DNA of 64,000 nucleotides from Chloroflexota bacterium (GCA_016210495.1 JACQUC010000114.1:12006-76005); one strand, 5' to 3'. Shown: positions 7,998-16,133, counted from the first letter of the stretch. Program-made: numbers and translations. Notes: generated by a model from the sequence alone, not told the origin.

Positions 7998-8034
7998 GTA
8001 GGGGCAACCCTGCGTGGTTGCCCTGCCGCTGCCA
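7998..8034. repeat. GTAGGGGC-family palindromic core upstream of the ATPase gene
   Basis: GTAGGGGCAACC-n-GGTTGCCC stem, identical in its arms to the copy at 41707. It lies between the radical SAM stop codon and the ATPase start. An upstream in-frame extension of the ATPase frame runs through its 3' end, which argues for the downstream ATG at 8107 as the true start. Confidence 0.65.
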
Positions 8035-8106
8035 GGCTCACGAAGTCGTTATTCGAGGATGCTCTCTGCGAGCGCACTAGCACAACTTCAAGCGAGGCGT
8101 CAGCGA

Positions 8107-9447
8107 ATGAGTACGGGTCTCGGCTCACCGGCGATCAGATTGGAAAGGGTTTCCAAGAGATACTCGCCCCGCTACGGGCAAGGCCAGATTTTTCAATCGG
8201 TCCTGGGCGGTCTCGCAAACAGGCTGCGGCGTGTGCCGGCGGCTCCACCCACCCACCGTGATTTCTGGGCACTCAAGGATTTGAGTCTGACCGTGGAAAA
8301 AGGCGAATCGCTTGGCATCGTGGGCCCAAACGGTGCGGGAAAAAGCACGATCCTGAAACTGTTGTCCAATATTACCCGGCCATCGACAGGCACCGTTCTC
8401 GTGAACGGAAAAGTCACGGCACTGATCGAGGTCGGAGCAGGATTCCATCCGGAGCTGACGGGCCGCGAGAACATCTATCTGAACGGCATCATACGCGGCC
8501 TCGCCCGTGCAGAGATACAACGCAAGTTCGATAGCATCGTGGAATTCAGCGAGCTGGAGGAGTTCATCGACGTGCCCGTGAAACGCTACTCGTCGGGTAT
8601 GTATATGCGACTCGGTTTTGCCGTCGCAGCACACGCGGAGCCGGACATCCTCTTGATCGACGAGATACTCGCCGTCGGAGATCTTGGTTTTCACCGCAAG
8701 TGTCTCGAGCGGACACAGCAGTTGCGACGAGACAAGAAGACGATCGTCTTTGTCTCCCACAACATGGAGGCGATCAGGGCCGTTTGCGACCGAGCCATAC
8801 TCCTCCAGCACGGCGTGGTGACCGAGAGCGGAGAGCCGGAGCGCGTGCTGACAGCCTATCGGGACTGCATGTTGCGCCAGCAGGAAGAAAGGCTACGCGG
8901 GGCAGTCAAGGGCAGAGCACCGGGAACGGGCGGGAGGCACTCCAAAGCGGACGTCGAGATTCTCGTCGTCCGTCTGCTTGACGACGATGGGGTGGAGCGC
9001 ACGGCTTTCCAGACGGGCCAGAACCTCATCGTGCAGGTAGACTTCGTCGCGCACACGCCGGTCAAAGATCCGTCGTTCGCCGTGCAGGTTCACGCCGCCG
9101 ACGGCACCTACTGCCACTGGCCCAACACCCATTTCGACGGGATCAGAACAGGGCTGATCTCGGGTGAGAGGCAGTTTGAGCTGGAGTTCGTCAACCTCCG
9201 TCTGTTGCCAAATACGTACAGCTTAACGGTCGAGGTCCTCGAGAGCGCTTGTATTGTGGCATACGACCAACGTAACGCGGTCTTTCGTGTGGAAGCTCCA
9301 TTGCTGGACGAAGGGACGTTCTATCTGGATCACAGATGGCGCCTGTGGGATGGAGTGGCGCCGAGCAATACGATCAGCCCAATGGTAGCTCCGCGTGTCG
9401 GTCTCAAACAGGGTAGACGAACTGCTACAGAAAGGACACTAAGTTGA
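8107..9447 (+). CDS. wzt: polysaccharide ABC exporter ATP-binding protein with C-terminal carbohydrate-binding domain (Wzt type)
   Basis: 446 residues from the ATG at 8107. The upstream frame is repeat-derived, and GAGG lies 9 bases before this ATG. Walker A GPNGAGKST at 73-81, the family-typical IEVGAGFHPELTGRENIYLN, ABC signature YSSGM at 161-165, Walker B ILLIDE at 181-186 and the FVSHNM H-loop give a complete ATPase. Residues about 265-446 form an extra beta-rich domain (VDFVAHTPVKDPSFAVQVHA, YSLTVEVLESACIVAYDQ) matching the Wzt C-terminal domain, which in E. coli O9a recognises the finished chain end. This suggests export of a capped or terminated polysaccharide. It pairs with the Wzm-type permease upstream, and the next gene overlaps its stop codon. 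Confidence 0.93.
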   Translation: MSTGLGSPAIRLERVSKRYSPRYGQGQIFQSVLGGLANRLRRVPAAPPTHRDFWALKDLSLTVEKGESLGIVGPNGAGKSTILKLLSNITRPSTGTVLVNGKVTALIEVGAGFHPELTGRENIYLNGIIRGLARAEIQRKFDSIVEFSELEEFIDVPVKRYSSGMYMRLGFAVAAHAEPDILLIDEILAVGDLGFHRKCLERTQQLRRDKKTIVFVSHNMEAIRAVCDRAILLQHGVVTESGEPERVLTAYRDCMLRQQEERLRGAVKGRAPGTGGRHSKADVEILVVRLLDDDGVERTAFQTGQNLIVQVDFVAHTPVKDPSFAVQVHAADGTYCHWPNTHFDGIRTGLISGERQFELEFVNLRLLPNTYSLTVEVLESACIVAYDQRNAVFRVEAPLLDEGTFYLDHRWRLWDGVAPSNTISPMVAPRVGLKQGRRTATERTLS

Positions 9448-10784
9448 CACGCATTGTGCTGACGCGAGAACAACTCAGTCGTTTGAAATGTCCATTTACG
9501 GGCGGTGAGCTCGCACTGGAACAAGGTGTGGGGAGGGATGCGCGAGGGCCCTGGGAATACGCGGTGCTGAGGTCGGAAGCCGGGCGGTTTCCAGTAGTGG
9601 CCGGCATACCGGTGCTTACGCTGGACATCTCTGCGGCGACGGTCGTCAAGCTATTGGACGAGGCTCACACGGCGGAGGCGCTATTGCGCCTGCTCTCTCT
9701 GCAACCGGTCCACAATTCCTTCCAAAGAAAGCTGGCCCGTCTTCTCCCCTTACAAAGATGGCGTGCGACTGTGCAAGCACACCTTGATAGAGTGGATAGA
9801 GAGAGGCAGATCGAGGCGTCGAAGGAACTGCTCCAGGAGAGCACGACCTTCTGCAAGTTGGCGAGCAAGGCGCTGTGGCCAGAGAACGCACACTGTAAAC
9901 GCCTACGCTTTTCTGACCCAACCTATCTGCCGGCCTACACGCTGGCCCAGGCTGCCGCGGACCACGCCCAGCGCTGCGGAGGGCGAGTCGTGGATATCGG
10001 CTGCGGCGCTGGCCACGTTGCGCGCGTCCTGGCCAATTGCCTTGGGCCTGAGCGCGTCGTTGGCGTCGACTGCTCGTTTCTTTCTCTCTACCTTGCCAAA
10101 CGATTCATCGTGCAGGATTCACTGCTGGTGTGCTGTGACGCCCAGCAGGGGTTGCCATTCAGGTCGCAGGAATTCTCAGCGGTCTTCAGCTCAGACGCCC
10201 TGCACTACATGCCGGCAAAGCGCGTGGTAATCGCCGAGATGCGACGGGTTCTCACCGAATCTGGTCTACTGGTGTTGGCCCACTTACACAATGCCCTGGA
10301 GCCGAACGTTTCCGCCGGGTCACCCCTGACGCCCGCCGGCTACCGCCGGCTTCTCGACGGCTGCAACACGGTGCTTGCCAGTGAAGCCGACATCCTCGAG
10401 GCGCAATTGGCCGGGGAAAGGGGCCTGGACGTACGCAACACGCCGGCAGACAACGCCCGAGCTCTGTTCAGCATGAGCGGCGCTGTTCCCACACTAATAC
10501 CCGTTCGCTATCCAAACGAGCCGCGCGATGACGAAGAAGGCAACTGGCAAATCAACCCCATCTTCGAGATCGAGCCAAACGGCGACCACGTCATCGCTCG
10601 GCGCAGGTTTCCGTCACACCAGTACGAGACTGAGTTCGCCGACGCAGTCCGCTATCTGCCTGAGTCTGTCACAGTACCCAGAAGCCTGTTTCGGCAGCTC
10701 CCCCTCAGCCGATTGCACGATACCCTTGCCCGTCAGCTAGCGCAGCAATTCGTGCTGCTGAACCTGCCGGAGAGCTACGTGTAA
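9444..10784 (+). CDS. SAM-dependent methyltransferase with N-terminal Trm112-like segment
   Basis: 446 residues, starting at a TTG (9444) that overlaps the stop of the ATPase gene, with AAAGGA 7 bases upstream. Residues 11-62 (LSRLKCPFTGGELALEQ, GRFPVVAGIPVLTL) resemble the Trm112p/UPF0434 segment that often precedes class I methyltransferases in polysaccharide loci. The motif I is VVDIGCGAGHVARVL (from residue 182), with GVDCSFL (motif II), FSSDALHYMP (motif IV) and MRRVLTESGLLVL after. About 160 extra C-terminal residues have no assignment. A role in methylating, and perhaps terminating, the sugar chain recognised by the Wzt C-terminal domain is inferred from position. The 3' end overlaps the convergent radical SAM gene by 10 bases. 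Confidence 0.85.
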   Translation: MTRIVLTREQLSRLKCPFTGGELALEQGVGRDARGPWEYAVLRSEAGRFPVVAGIPVLTLDISAATVVKLLDEAHTAEALLRLLSLQPVHNSFQRKLARLLPLQRWRATVQAHLDRVDRERQIEASKELLQESTTFCKLASKALWPENAHCKRLRFSDPTYLPAYTLAQAAADHAQRCGGRVVDIGCGAGHVARVLANCLGPERVVGVDCSFLSLYLAKRFIVQDSLLVCCDAQQGLPFRSQEFSAVFSSDALHYMPAKRVVIAEMRRVLTESGLLVLAHLHNALEPNVSAGSPLTPAGYRRLLDGCNTVLASEADILEAQLAGERGLDVRNTPADNARALFSMSGAVPTLIPVRYPNEPRDDEEGNWQINPIFEIEPNGDHVIARRRFPSHQYETEFADAVRYLPESVTVPRSLFRQLPLSRLHDTLARQLAQQFVLLNLPESYV

Positions 10785-12214
10785 CAAATCCGCATGGCCC
10801 ACTCCATGATCCGTCCCAACCGTCGAAGGTGCTTTCCCAGAAGCACCGTGTCATTCCGGTAGAGCAATCGCAGCACGGTGTACAGGGCGTACCTCAGAAG
10901 GCTGTGCTGCTTGAGGGCCAGCTCTCGTTGAAGCTCGACAAAAGCCTGATACCCTTTCGCGAGACCCTCCGCCGAGAGGCTCGGCGTGCTCAGCAAGCTG
11001 GTGTCCCCGTAGTAGCTGGGCAGCCCATCGTTCGCAGGTTTGAAATAACCTTTGGCCACCGCGAGATCGTGCAGCCGGGTCATCGGGTACGGATAGAAAA
11101 CCGAGAACTGGAGCGAAGCTGGCGAGAGCCGACGGTTCAGGGCGATCGTTTGTTGAATCATCTCCAGGTTCTCATCCGGAAGTCCTAACATGTTGCACGT
11201 GTAGGTTTGCAAATGATGTTTCTTGAACAGGCCAAAAGCCCTGGTGATACTCGCATCGCTGATCTTGCGCGACAGCAGCTCCTCGCGAATTCGTTCGTTG
11301 CCTGACTCGACCCCGATCCGTACGCCTTTGCAGCCGGCTCCGGCCAACGCACGCACTACGTTCTCTTCAAGAATGCGCTCGACACGCGCGTTTATCCAGA
11401 ACGGCGTGTCGAAGGAAGCACGGTAGGCACGACAAAATTCCAGAGTCCACCTGTGGTCCAATGTGAAGACGTCGTCCTGGAAATTCAAGGTGTGGTAGGT
11501 GTAGGTGCGGCTGAGGTGGTCAATTTCCGCCAGCAGGTTTGGCACGGTCCGAAACCTCACGTACTTACCCTTACCACGGAAGGTCTGCTTGAGGGAGGGA
11601 TTGCAGCAATAGGAGCAGTCGTAAGGACATCCTCGCCCAGCCATTATGTCAAGCCAACCGTCGTTCGCTTTCAAAATGTCAGAGAGCCCGAACAGCTCAC
11701 GGTCGGCAAACGGTAACTGATCCAGGTCCTGAATGAGCGGGCGTAAAGGGTTACGGATGATCGTGCCATCGCGTTTGAGCCAGAGGTTAGCTATCTGCAC
11801 AGGCCTTTGACCTGCCTGGAGAGACTCGGCCAGTTCGAGCAACGGGTACTCGCCCTCGCCTACGCACACGGTGTCTATCCCAGGCTCGGCAATTACGGTC
11901 TCTGGAACCAGGGTAGGATGAACACCCCCGCATATGGTGTGGATCTCGGGCGCCGCCTCTTTCAGCCACGATGCCCAGGCTCGAACGTAGCTGAATTGAT
12001 TAGTCGTGGAGGAGAAGCCGACCAGATCCGCGTGGTTGCCCAGCACCTCGGCTAGAAATCGCTCCTTGGTTGGCTCTTGCTGCGCGTACACCAGGGAAGT
12101 GTGATGACCTTTCTCCTTGAGTACGCTCGAGAGATAGCCAATGCCGTGATAGAATTTCTTGGCGCCGTAGCGATGCGCTCCCTCGACATCCGGATAGACG
12201 AAGCACACTCTCAC
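10775..12214 (-). CDS. B12-binding domain radical SAM protein (class B family)
   Basis: 479 residues from the GTG at 12214, which has AGGGGG 8 bases upstream; the longer in-frame extension to 12325 lacks a ribosome site. Residues 1-140 form a cobalamin-binding Rossmann-like domain (VRVCFVYPDVEGAHRYG, FHGIGYLSSVLKEKGH-type, ADLVGFSSTTNQFSYV, GGVHPTLVPE, VCVGEGEYPLLEL). The radical SAM cluster follows at GRGCPYDCSYCC (C196, C200, C203), with GVRIGVESGNERIREELLSR and MLGLPDE later. Such enzymes commonly methylate or rearrange unactivated carbons in lipids, sugars and natural products. It is transcribed against the exporter genes. The substrate is unknown. Confidence 0.88.
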   Translation of the reverse strand: MRVCFVYPDVEGAHRYGAKKFYHGIGYLSSVLKEKGHHTSLVYAQQEPTKERFLAEVLGNHADLVGFSSTTNQFSYVRAWASWLKEAAPEIHTICGGVHPTLVPETVIAEPGIDTVCVGEGEYPLLELAESLQAGQRPVQIANLWLKRDGTIIRNPLRPLIQDLDQLPFADRELFGLSDILKANDGWLDIMAGRGCPYDCSYCCNPSLKQTFRGKGKYVRFRTVPNLLAEIDHLSRTYTYHTLNFQDDVFTLDHRWTLEFCRAYRASFDTPFWINARVERILEENVVRALAGAGCKGVRIGVESGNERIREELLSRKISDASITRAFGLFKKHHLQTYTCNMLGLPDENLEMIQQTIALNRRLSPASLQFSVFYPYPMTRLHDLAVAKGYFKPANDGLPSYYGDTSLLSTPSLSAEGLAKGYQAFVELQRELALKQHSLLRYALYTVLRLLYRNDTVLLGKHLRRLGRIMEWAMRICYT

Positions 12215-12392
12215 GATAAATCCCCCTGACAGCAGCCCTCGTCGGGCTCGATTGGAAGCAGGCTGCGCGTCCCAAAGACAGCATACCACGGCGCGCAAAC
12301 TCCGGATAAATACGCTACGCCCCAAAGCTTAATGAAATTTAAGAATCGGGTGACAGATTGCTGCGCGTTAATCAAAATAGTCCAAAAACGCC

Positions 12393-12422
12393 TTGACACG
12401 ACTCTTCAACAAATGTTATAAT
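12393..12422 (+). promoter_or_regulatory. near-consensus sigma-70-type promoter
   Basis: TTGACA at 12393-12398 and TATAAT at 12417-12422 match both consensus hexamers exactly, with an 18-base spacer and an extended TG at 12414-12415. The expected start of transcription is near 12429. This is by far the best promoter match I saw in the window, in an AT-rich stretch of GC-rich DNA. Confidence 0.8.
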
Positions 12423-12454
12423 GTTTTGCGACCAGAGGGCCTAACGGTGGCCAA

Positions 12455-12496
12455 ATGAATAGGGTGCGGTTCCGCGCAAGAGCGCACAGGAGATAA
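12455..12496 (+). CDS. possible Arg-rich leader peptide, 13 codons
   Basis: ATG at 12455 opens MNRVRFRARAHRR and stops at 12494-12496, inside the structured leader. Six of 13 residues are Arg. The ribosome site is poor (GGTGG 4 bases upstream). A second mini-frame, MWLNRN, starts at 12504 behind AGGAG at 12488-12492. Either could make the leader a translation-sensing attenuator, but both may be chance. Confidence 0.2.
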   Translation: MNRVRFRARAHRR

Positions 12497-12531
12497 GGCA
12501 TCTATGTGGCTGAACCGCAATTAGACGATGT

Positions 12532-12577
12532 AAAGCGGCGGGGTTGTCGGGCACGATCGATCCCCCGCTTTTCTTTT
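12532..12577 (+). terminator. intrinsic terminator in the leader
   Basis: AAAGCGGCGGGG at 12532-12543 pairs with CCCCCGCTTTT at 12562-12572 around a 20-base loop, and the run TTTTCTTTT follows. With the promoter at 12393 it would end a transcript of about 150 bases, about 60 bases before the regulator gene starts. Confidence 0.65.
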
Positions 12578-12635
12578 GTCAGTTGGCTTCTGGCTCCAGA
12601 TGCCGTTGTAGCGCGATTGGATTGGGGCAAGGGAT

Positions 12636-13343
12636 ATGTCAATTGATCGTCTTGAGAACTACATCAACATTGTCGTCGTAGACGACGAGACACTAAGCCG
12701 ACGGCTGATTGGCTTCATACTTTCGGAAGAGGGCTTCAACGTTCTAACGGCCAATGGCGCGCCAGGAGTCAAGGCCGCGCTGGCCCGGTACGACGTCTCT
12801 CTCATCATCGTAAACCCCGTTCAACCGTCTTTGTTGACCAACGGATTCGTCCGCCAGGTGCAGGAGCAGTGCGAAGTGCCCATCTTGTTCATCGTGACGA
12901 AGGAGATGCTGGGCACGATGATCGAGCGAGGGCTTACCGAGGAATACCTCTTGAGACCGTTCCAATTCGCCGAGTTGTTGGCCCGCATCAAGATAATCCT
13001 TCGGCGGTCGGGCCGCCTCGATGGCGCCTCAGAGAGGTTAGTCGTGCGGGCGGCCGGGCTCAAGCTGGATATCCTCGACCTCATCCTGACCCTGCCCAAC
13101 AAGAAGAAAGTATATCTCTCGCCGACGGAGATGAAGGTTCTGCGATGCCTGATGTCCCAGCCAGGCCACGTGGTCTCTCCGGAATGGATTTCCGAAAGCG
13201 TTTGGGGATCTGGAGTCTGCGAGAGCAGCCATATCCGCGTGTGCATAAGCCGTGTGCGACGAAAACTGGGACAGAACAACGGGAAGACGGTCTGCATTGA
13301 GGCCGTACGCGGTGACGGCTACAGGCTTACCGTCGGCGTGTAA
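12636..13343 (+). CDS. OmpR-family regulator with a degenerate (non-phosphorylatable) receiver
   Basis: 235 residues: receiver (10-122) plus winged-helix DNA-binding domain (about 140-234, YLSPTEMKVLRCLMSQPGHV, RVCISRVRRKLG, RGDGYRLTV). The acidic pair D16-D17 is present. The phosphoacceptor Asp is replaced by Asn60 (SLIIVNPVQP, where its neighbour at 14570 has DLIVLDVKMP). The conserved Lys is Arg107 (EYLLRPF against DYIVKPF). Thr88 is kept. It should therefore bind DNA without Asp phosphorylation, like known atypical regulators. It is first in a five-gene signalling block and sits directly behind the structured leader. An AAGGG site precedes the ATG. Confidence 0.9.
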   Translation: MSIDRLENYINIVVVDDETLSRRLIGFILSEEGFNVLTANGAPGVKAALARYDVSLIIVNPVQPSLLTNGFVRQVQEQCEVPILFIVTKEMLGTMIERGLTEEYLLRPFQFAELLARIKIILRRSGRLDGASERLVVRAAGLKLDILDLILTLPNKKKVYLSPTEMKVLRCLMSQPGHVVSPEWISESVWGSGVCESSHIRVCISRVRRKLGQNNGKTVCIEAVRGDGYRLTVGV

Positions 13344-13366
13344 ATTGAAGAAATGTAGCACTTGCA

Positions 13367-14545
13367 TTGGTGGTTGAAGCCCTGAGCGCACCAGGGTTAC
13401 GAAACTTTAATGGTACCGCGGCTGGGCGTCAGCAGGAATTAACTTTTCCCGGCTATGATTCGTACGGTCGGCCATTTACGGCCACACCAAGGCTCGCGGC
13501 GAGCAGACTCGCTTATGAAGCCGAAGAGGACGTAGAAGTGGAAGGCAGTACGGGAATCAAAATCCATCACCTAATCGACTACGCGGACAGAAGTGCGCTT
13601 GATGAGACGCTGGAGGCGATGTGCCGCCTGCTGCAGGCCGACAGATGTTCCATATTGCTGCGGATGGAAGGGCTCGACGAATTCGTTGTTGCCAGGGCTA
13701 AAGGCCTTTCACAGGAGGTCGCCGCGTCGACCAGGGTGAAGTTGGGCGAAGGGGTCGCCGGTCTCGTGGCCCAAGCCCAGCGACCTATCCTCGTGAAGGA
13801 TGCGTCCGAGGAGCCCGGTTTGCCAAGCCGAAACAGTGGGCGGTATCTCACGGAGTCGTTCGTCAGCGCGCCCGTCGTGGTTGCCGGACGAACGTATGGC
13901 GTGGTCAACGCGGCGGACAAGCTGCACGGTGATACTTTCACCGCCGAAGACCTATCCAACCTCGTGCTTCTTGCCCAACTTATGGCCACGGCGATAAGGA
14001 ACGTTGTGTTGAGGACAGGTACCACTGGTACAAAGGACACCGACGAGCTAACGGGGCTGTGCAGTCGCTGCCACTTTGAAAAGCGTTTGCTGCAAGAGAT
14101 CGAAAGGGCGAAGCGCTATCGGCACAGCCTGGGAATGCTTCTCGTAGACGTCGACAAGTTCAGGCATCTGAATCAAACCTACGGCCACCAAACGGGAAAC
14201 GCCGTGCTCCGCTCTGTGGCGTCCGCCTTGTCGATGTCCGTGCGCCGCTACGATGTAGTCGCACGCCACGGGCCAGATGAGTTTGCCATGTTGCTATCAC
14301 GCGTGTCGGAGGACAGAGCAGCATCCGTGGCGGAGAGGATTCGCCACGCGGCGAAGAACTCCCAGCCCGCATCGTTCCCTAACATAACTGTTGCAATAGG
14401 CGCATCAGCTTACCCTGTACCTGCCGGCAGCGCAGAGGAGCTGATCGAGCACGCGTCGGATGGGCTACAGCTTGCCAAAGAAACGGGCGGCGATACGGTG
14501 TGCTGTTGGCCAGAGGATGACCTTTCACACGAGGGCTCAGTCTGA
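13367..14545 (+). CDS. GAF-GGDEF protein with altered GPDEF active-site motif
   Basis: 392 residues: a GAF sensor (about 72-215, LLQADRCSILLRMEG, GEGVAGLVAQAQRPILVKDA) and a GGDEF domain (about 224-385, TDELTGLCSR, MLLVDVDKFRHLNQTYGHQTG). The signature reads HGPDEFAML, with Pro in place of the second Gly (302-306). The product-inhibition site RRYD (293-296) is intact, five residues before it. Active cyclases usually have [GSA]G[DE]EF, so catalysis is doubtful and c-di-GMP sensing through the I-site is possible. The first 60 residues look disordered, and the GTG start at 13367 lacks a clear ribosome site, so the start is uncertain. The gene lies 23 bases after the atypical regulator. Confidence 0.87.
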   Translation: MVVEALSAPGLRNFNGTAAGRQQELTFPGYDSYGRPFTATPRLAASRLAYEAEEDVEVEGSTGIKIHHLIDYADRSALDETLEAMCRLLQADRCSILLRMEGLDEFVVARAKGLSQEVAASTRVKLGEGVAGLVAQAQRPILVKDASEEPGLPSRNSGRYLTESFVSAPVVVAGRTYGVVNAADKLHGDTFTAEDLSNLVLLAQLMATAIRNVVLRTGTTGTKDTDELTGLCSRCHFEKRLLQEIERAKRYRHSLGMLLVDVDKFRHLNQTYGHQTGNAVLRSVASALSMSVRRYDVVARHGPDEFAMLLSRVSEDRAASVAERIRHAAKNSQPASFPNITVAIGASAYPVPAGSAEELIEHASDGLQLAKETGGDTVCCWPEDDLSHEGSV

Positions 14546-14569
14546 GATCCAGGCCTGAGGAGGTAGACA

Positions 14570-15304
14570 GTGCAAGTTCTTGTAGTCGACGACGACCCAA
14601 TGATATGCAAGGTGGCCACCTTTGTGCTGGCAGATGGAGGCTACACGGTCACTTCCGCATTCACCATTCAGGCGGCTTGGCGCTTCGTTCAAGAGCAAGA
14701 CCCTGACCTGATCGTCCTTGACGTGAAAATGCCCGACGGCAGCGGTTTCGAGTTCTGCGAGCGTCTTCGACAAGACAACTATAAGATGCCCGTGATATTT
14801 CTTACCGGAAGATCTGAGATCAGCACGAAGCTATATGGGCTGGAGTTAGGCGCTGACGACTACATCGTCAAGCCGTTCGAGCCCGCTGAGCTCGTCGCCA
14901 GAGCCAAAGCTGTGCTGCGCCGCTTCAAAGTCTCCAACTCGCTTTTCCCGAAGACCTGGGTCAGAGTCGGCGGGCTGGAGCTAAACACCAGCGAGCTGAA
15001 GGTAACGTTGCCTGGCAGAAAGGTCGTGGACCTGACGCCCACCGAAATGAAGATACTGCACTGCCTGATGGAGAACGCCGGCCACGTCGTCTCCAAGGAT
15101 AGCCTGCTGGACAACATCTGGAACTGGGATCACGACGGCGCTCGAAGTGAGATCGCCGTCTACATCAGCAGGCTCAGAAAGAAGATAGAGAGAGACTCAT
15201 CGAATCCGGATTACATTCACGTCATCAGAGGTATCGGATACCGCTTCGTCGCACCATTAGGAGCTACTGATGGCCACAGCGTCGCCGGCAACCAAAGGCA
15301 ATAG
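14570..15304 (+). CDS. OmpR-family response regulator with intact receiver
   Basis: 244 residues: receiver with all key residues (D7-D9, phosphoacceptor D51 in DLIVLDVKMP, T79, K101 in DDYIVKPF) and a winged-helix domain (DLTPTEMKILHCLMENAGHV, YISRLRKKIE, IRGIGYRFV). GAGGAGGT at 14557-14564 sits 5 bases before the GTG start. Its DNA-binding domain closely resembles that of the atypical regulator two genes upstream (shared LSPTEMKVL/LTPTEMKIL and CLM..AGHVVS). The two may therefore read the same or related operators. It overlaps the kinase gene by 35 bases, and that kinase is the obvious partner. Targets are unknown; the surrounding glycan genes are candidates. Confidence 0.92.
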   Translation: MQVLVVDDDPMICKVATFVLADGGYTVTSAFTIQAAWRFVQEQDPDLIVLDVKMPDGSGFEFCERLRQDNYKMPVIFLTGRSEISTKLYGLELGADDYIVKPFEPAELVARAKAVLRRFKVSNSLFPKTWVRVGGLELNTSELKVTLPGRKVVDLTPTEMKILHCLMENAGHVVSKDSLLDNIWNWDHDGARSEIAVYISRLRKKIERDSSNPDYIHVIRGIGYRFVAPLGATDGHSVAGNQRQ

Positions 15305-16133
15305 ATCTATGCTTCGGCAGGCCGCGCGCCCAGATCAGCCGGATGTTGGCGACTGCTCGCGGAACACGCGCGAGTCCCCAGCCAATAGCGCCCAACTGCT
15401 CGAATTAGTAGGACTCATATCCCACGAGCTGCGGACGCCCATCAGCACCATAAGCGCCTCGGTAGACCTGATCTTGACCGAACGAATGGGCACGCTGCAG
15501 CCTTTGCAGAGAGAGTTCCTGACGTCGGTGAAGCTTAGCGCGAGGCAAATCATCCGCCTGGCCGAAGACATCCTCAATCTTTACCGGGCTGAAGCAGGGC
15601 AGCTACGCTTGCGCCTGGACTCGGTCGACCTCCACCAGGTCGCCGGGCACGCCGTCGAGCAAATGGAGCCTTTGGCTGCCCAGTACCAAGTCTCGCTATT
15701 GAATCAGGTGGATAGCTTGCTCCCGCCTATCCTGGCCGACGGGCTTCGGCTGGAACAGGTGCTGATGAACCTGATCGGGAACGCGGTCAAGTTCATCCAT
15801 CAGGGTGGAAGTATCGCCATCAGAGCGGCCGATGGGCACGGTATGCTAGTTGTGAGCGTGCACGACGCGGGCGCGATACCGTCGGCAAAGAAAGACAAGA
15901 TCTTCGAGCGCTTACTCCTCGCCAGCAACGTCGAGGCCCAGGGGACAATCGGATCGGGCCTTGGGCTGGTAGCGGCTAAGCTCATCGTTGAGCAGCACGG
16001 TGGCCAAATCTGGGTGGATAGGGAGCCGGGTAAACGCAGCGCGTTTCATTTCTCCATTCCAAAGCTCCAGCAGAGAGTGTGCACGTCTACTTCCAGAAGA
16101 GCCAGCCTCCTGTCCAGGGTATCCCGGTCATAA
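15270..16133 (+). CDS. soluble histidine kinase without sensor domain
   Basis: 287 residues. The HisKA domain has LISHELRTPISTI with His52. The HATPase domain has the N-box NLIGNAVKF, a shortened G1 box (VHDAGAIPSAKKDKIFERL, two residues shorter than the usual DxGxGIP) and G2 GSGLGLVAAKLIVEQHGG. No membrane segment, PAS or GAF domain precedes the His box. Only about 45 variable residues do, so input must come from a partner, perhaps the GAF protein encoded nearby. ATG at 15270 has GGAG 6 bases upstream and lies inside the end of the response-regulator gene, indicating coupling. The last 25 residues are Ser/Arg-rich and not conserved in appearance. Confidence 0.9.
   Translation: MATASPATKGNRSMLRQAARPDQPDVGDCSRNTRESPANSAQLLELVGLISHELRTPISTISASVDLILTERMGTLQPLQREFLTSVKLSARQIIRLAEDILNLYRAEAGQLRLRLDSVDLHQVAGHAVEQMEPLAAQYQVSLLNQVDSLLPPILADGLRLEQVLMNLIGNAVKFIHQGGSIAIRAADGHGMLVVSVHDAGAIPSAKKDKIFERLLLASNVEAQGTIGSGLGLVAAKLIVEQHGGQIWVDREPGKRSAFHFSIPKLQQRVCTSTSRRASLLSRVSRS

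Larger units (their letters stand above)
12429..12577 (+). ncRNA. structured leader RNA or small RNA ending in an intrinsic terminator
   Basis: Starting about 7 bases after the promoter, an 8-base stem (TGCGGTTC at 12465-12472 with GAACCGCA at 12512-12519) encloses two hairpins: GCGC-AAGA-GCGC (12474-12485) and AGAT-AAGGC-ATCT (from 12491). This is a three-way-junction shape, preceded by a GGCC/GGCC hairpin. It then runs into a terminator at 12532-12577. It could be a riboswitch or attenuator for the signalling genes that follow, or a free-standing small RNA. I compared it from memory with c-di-GMP-I/II, c-di-AMP, SAM, TPP, cobalamin and fluoride consensus cores and found no match. Confidence 0.5.
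12215..12635. other. intergenic region holding a strong promoter and a structured leader
   Basis: About 420 bases. The left part carries the ribosome site of the reverse-strand radical SAM gene. From 12393 it contains a near-consensus forward promoter, a three-way-junction-like RNA segment, two tiny candidate peptides and a terminator hairpin (separate entries). The last 55 bases before the regulator gene have no recognised feature besides an AAGGG site. Confidence 0.6.

Noticed and set aside
12429..12577. c-di-GMP-I or c-di-GMP-II riboswitch in the signalling-block leader
   Set aside because: The conserved core sequences I remember for both classes are absent, so the leader is reported only as an unassigned structured RNA.
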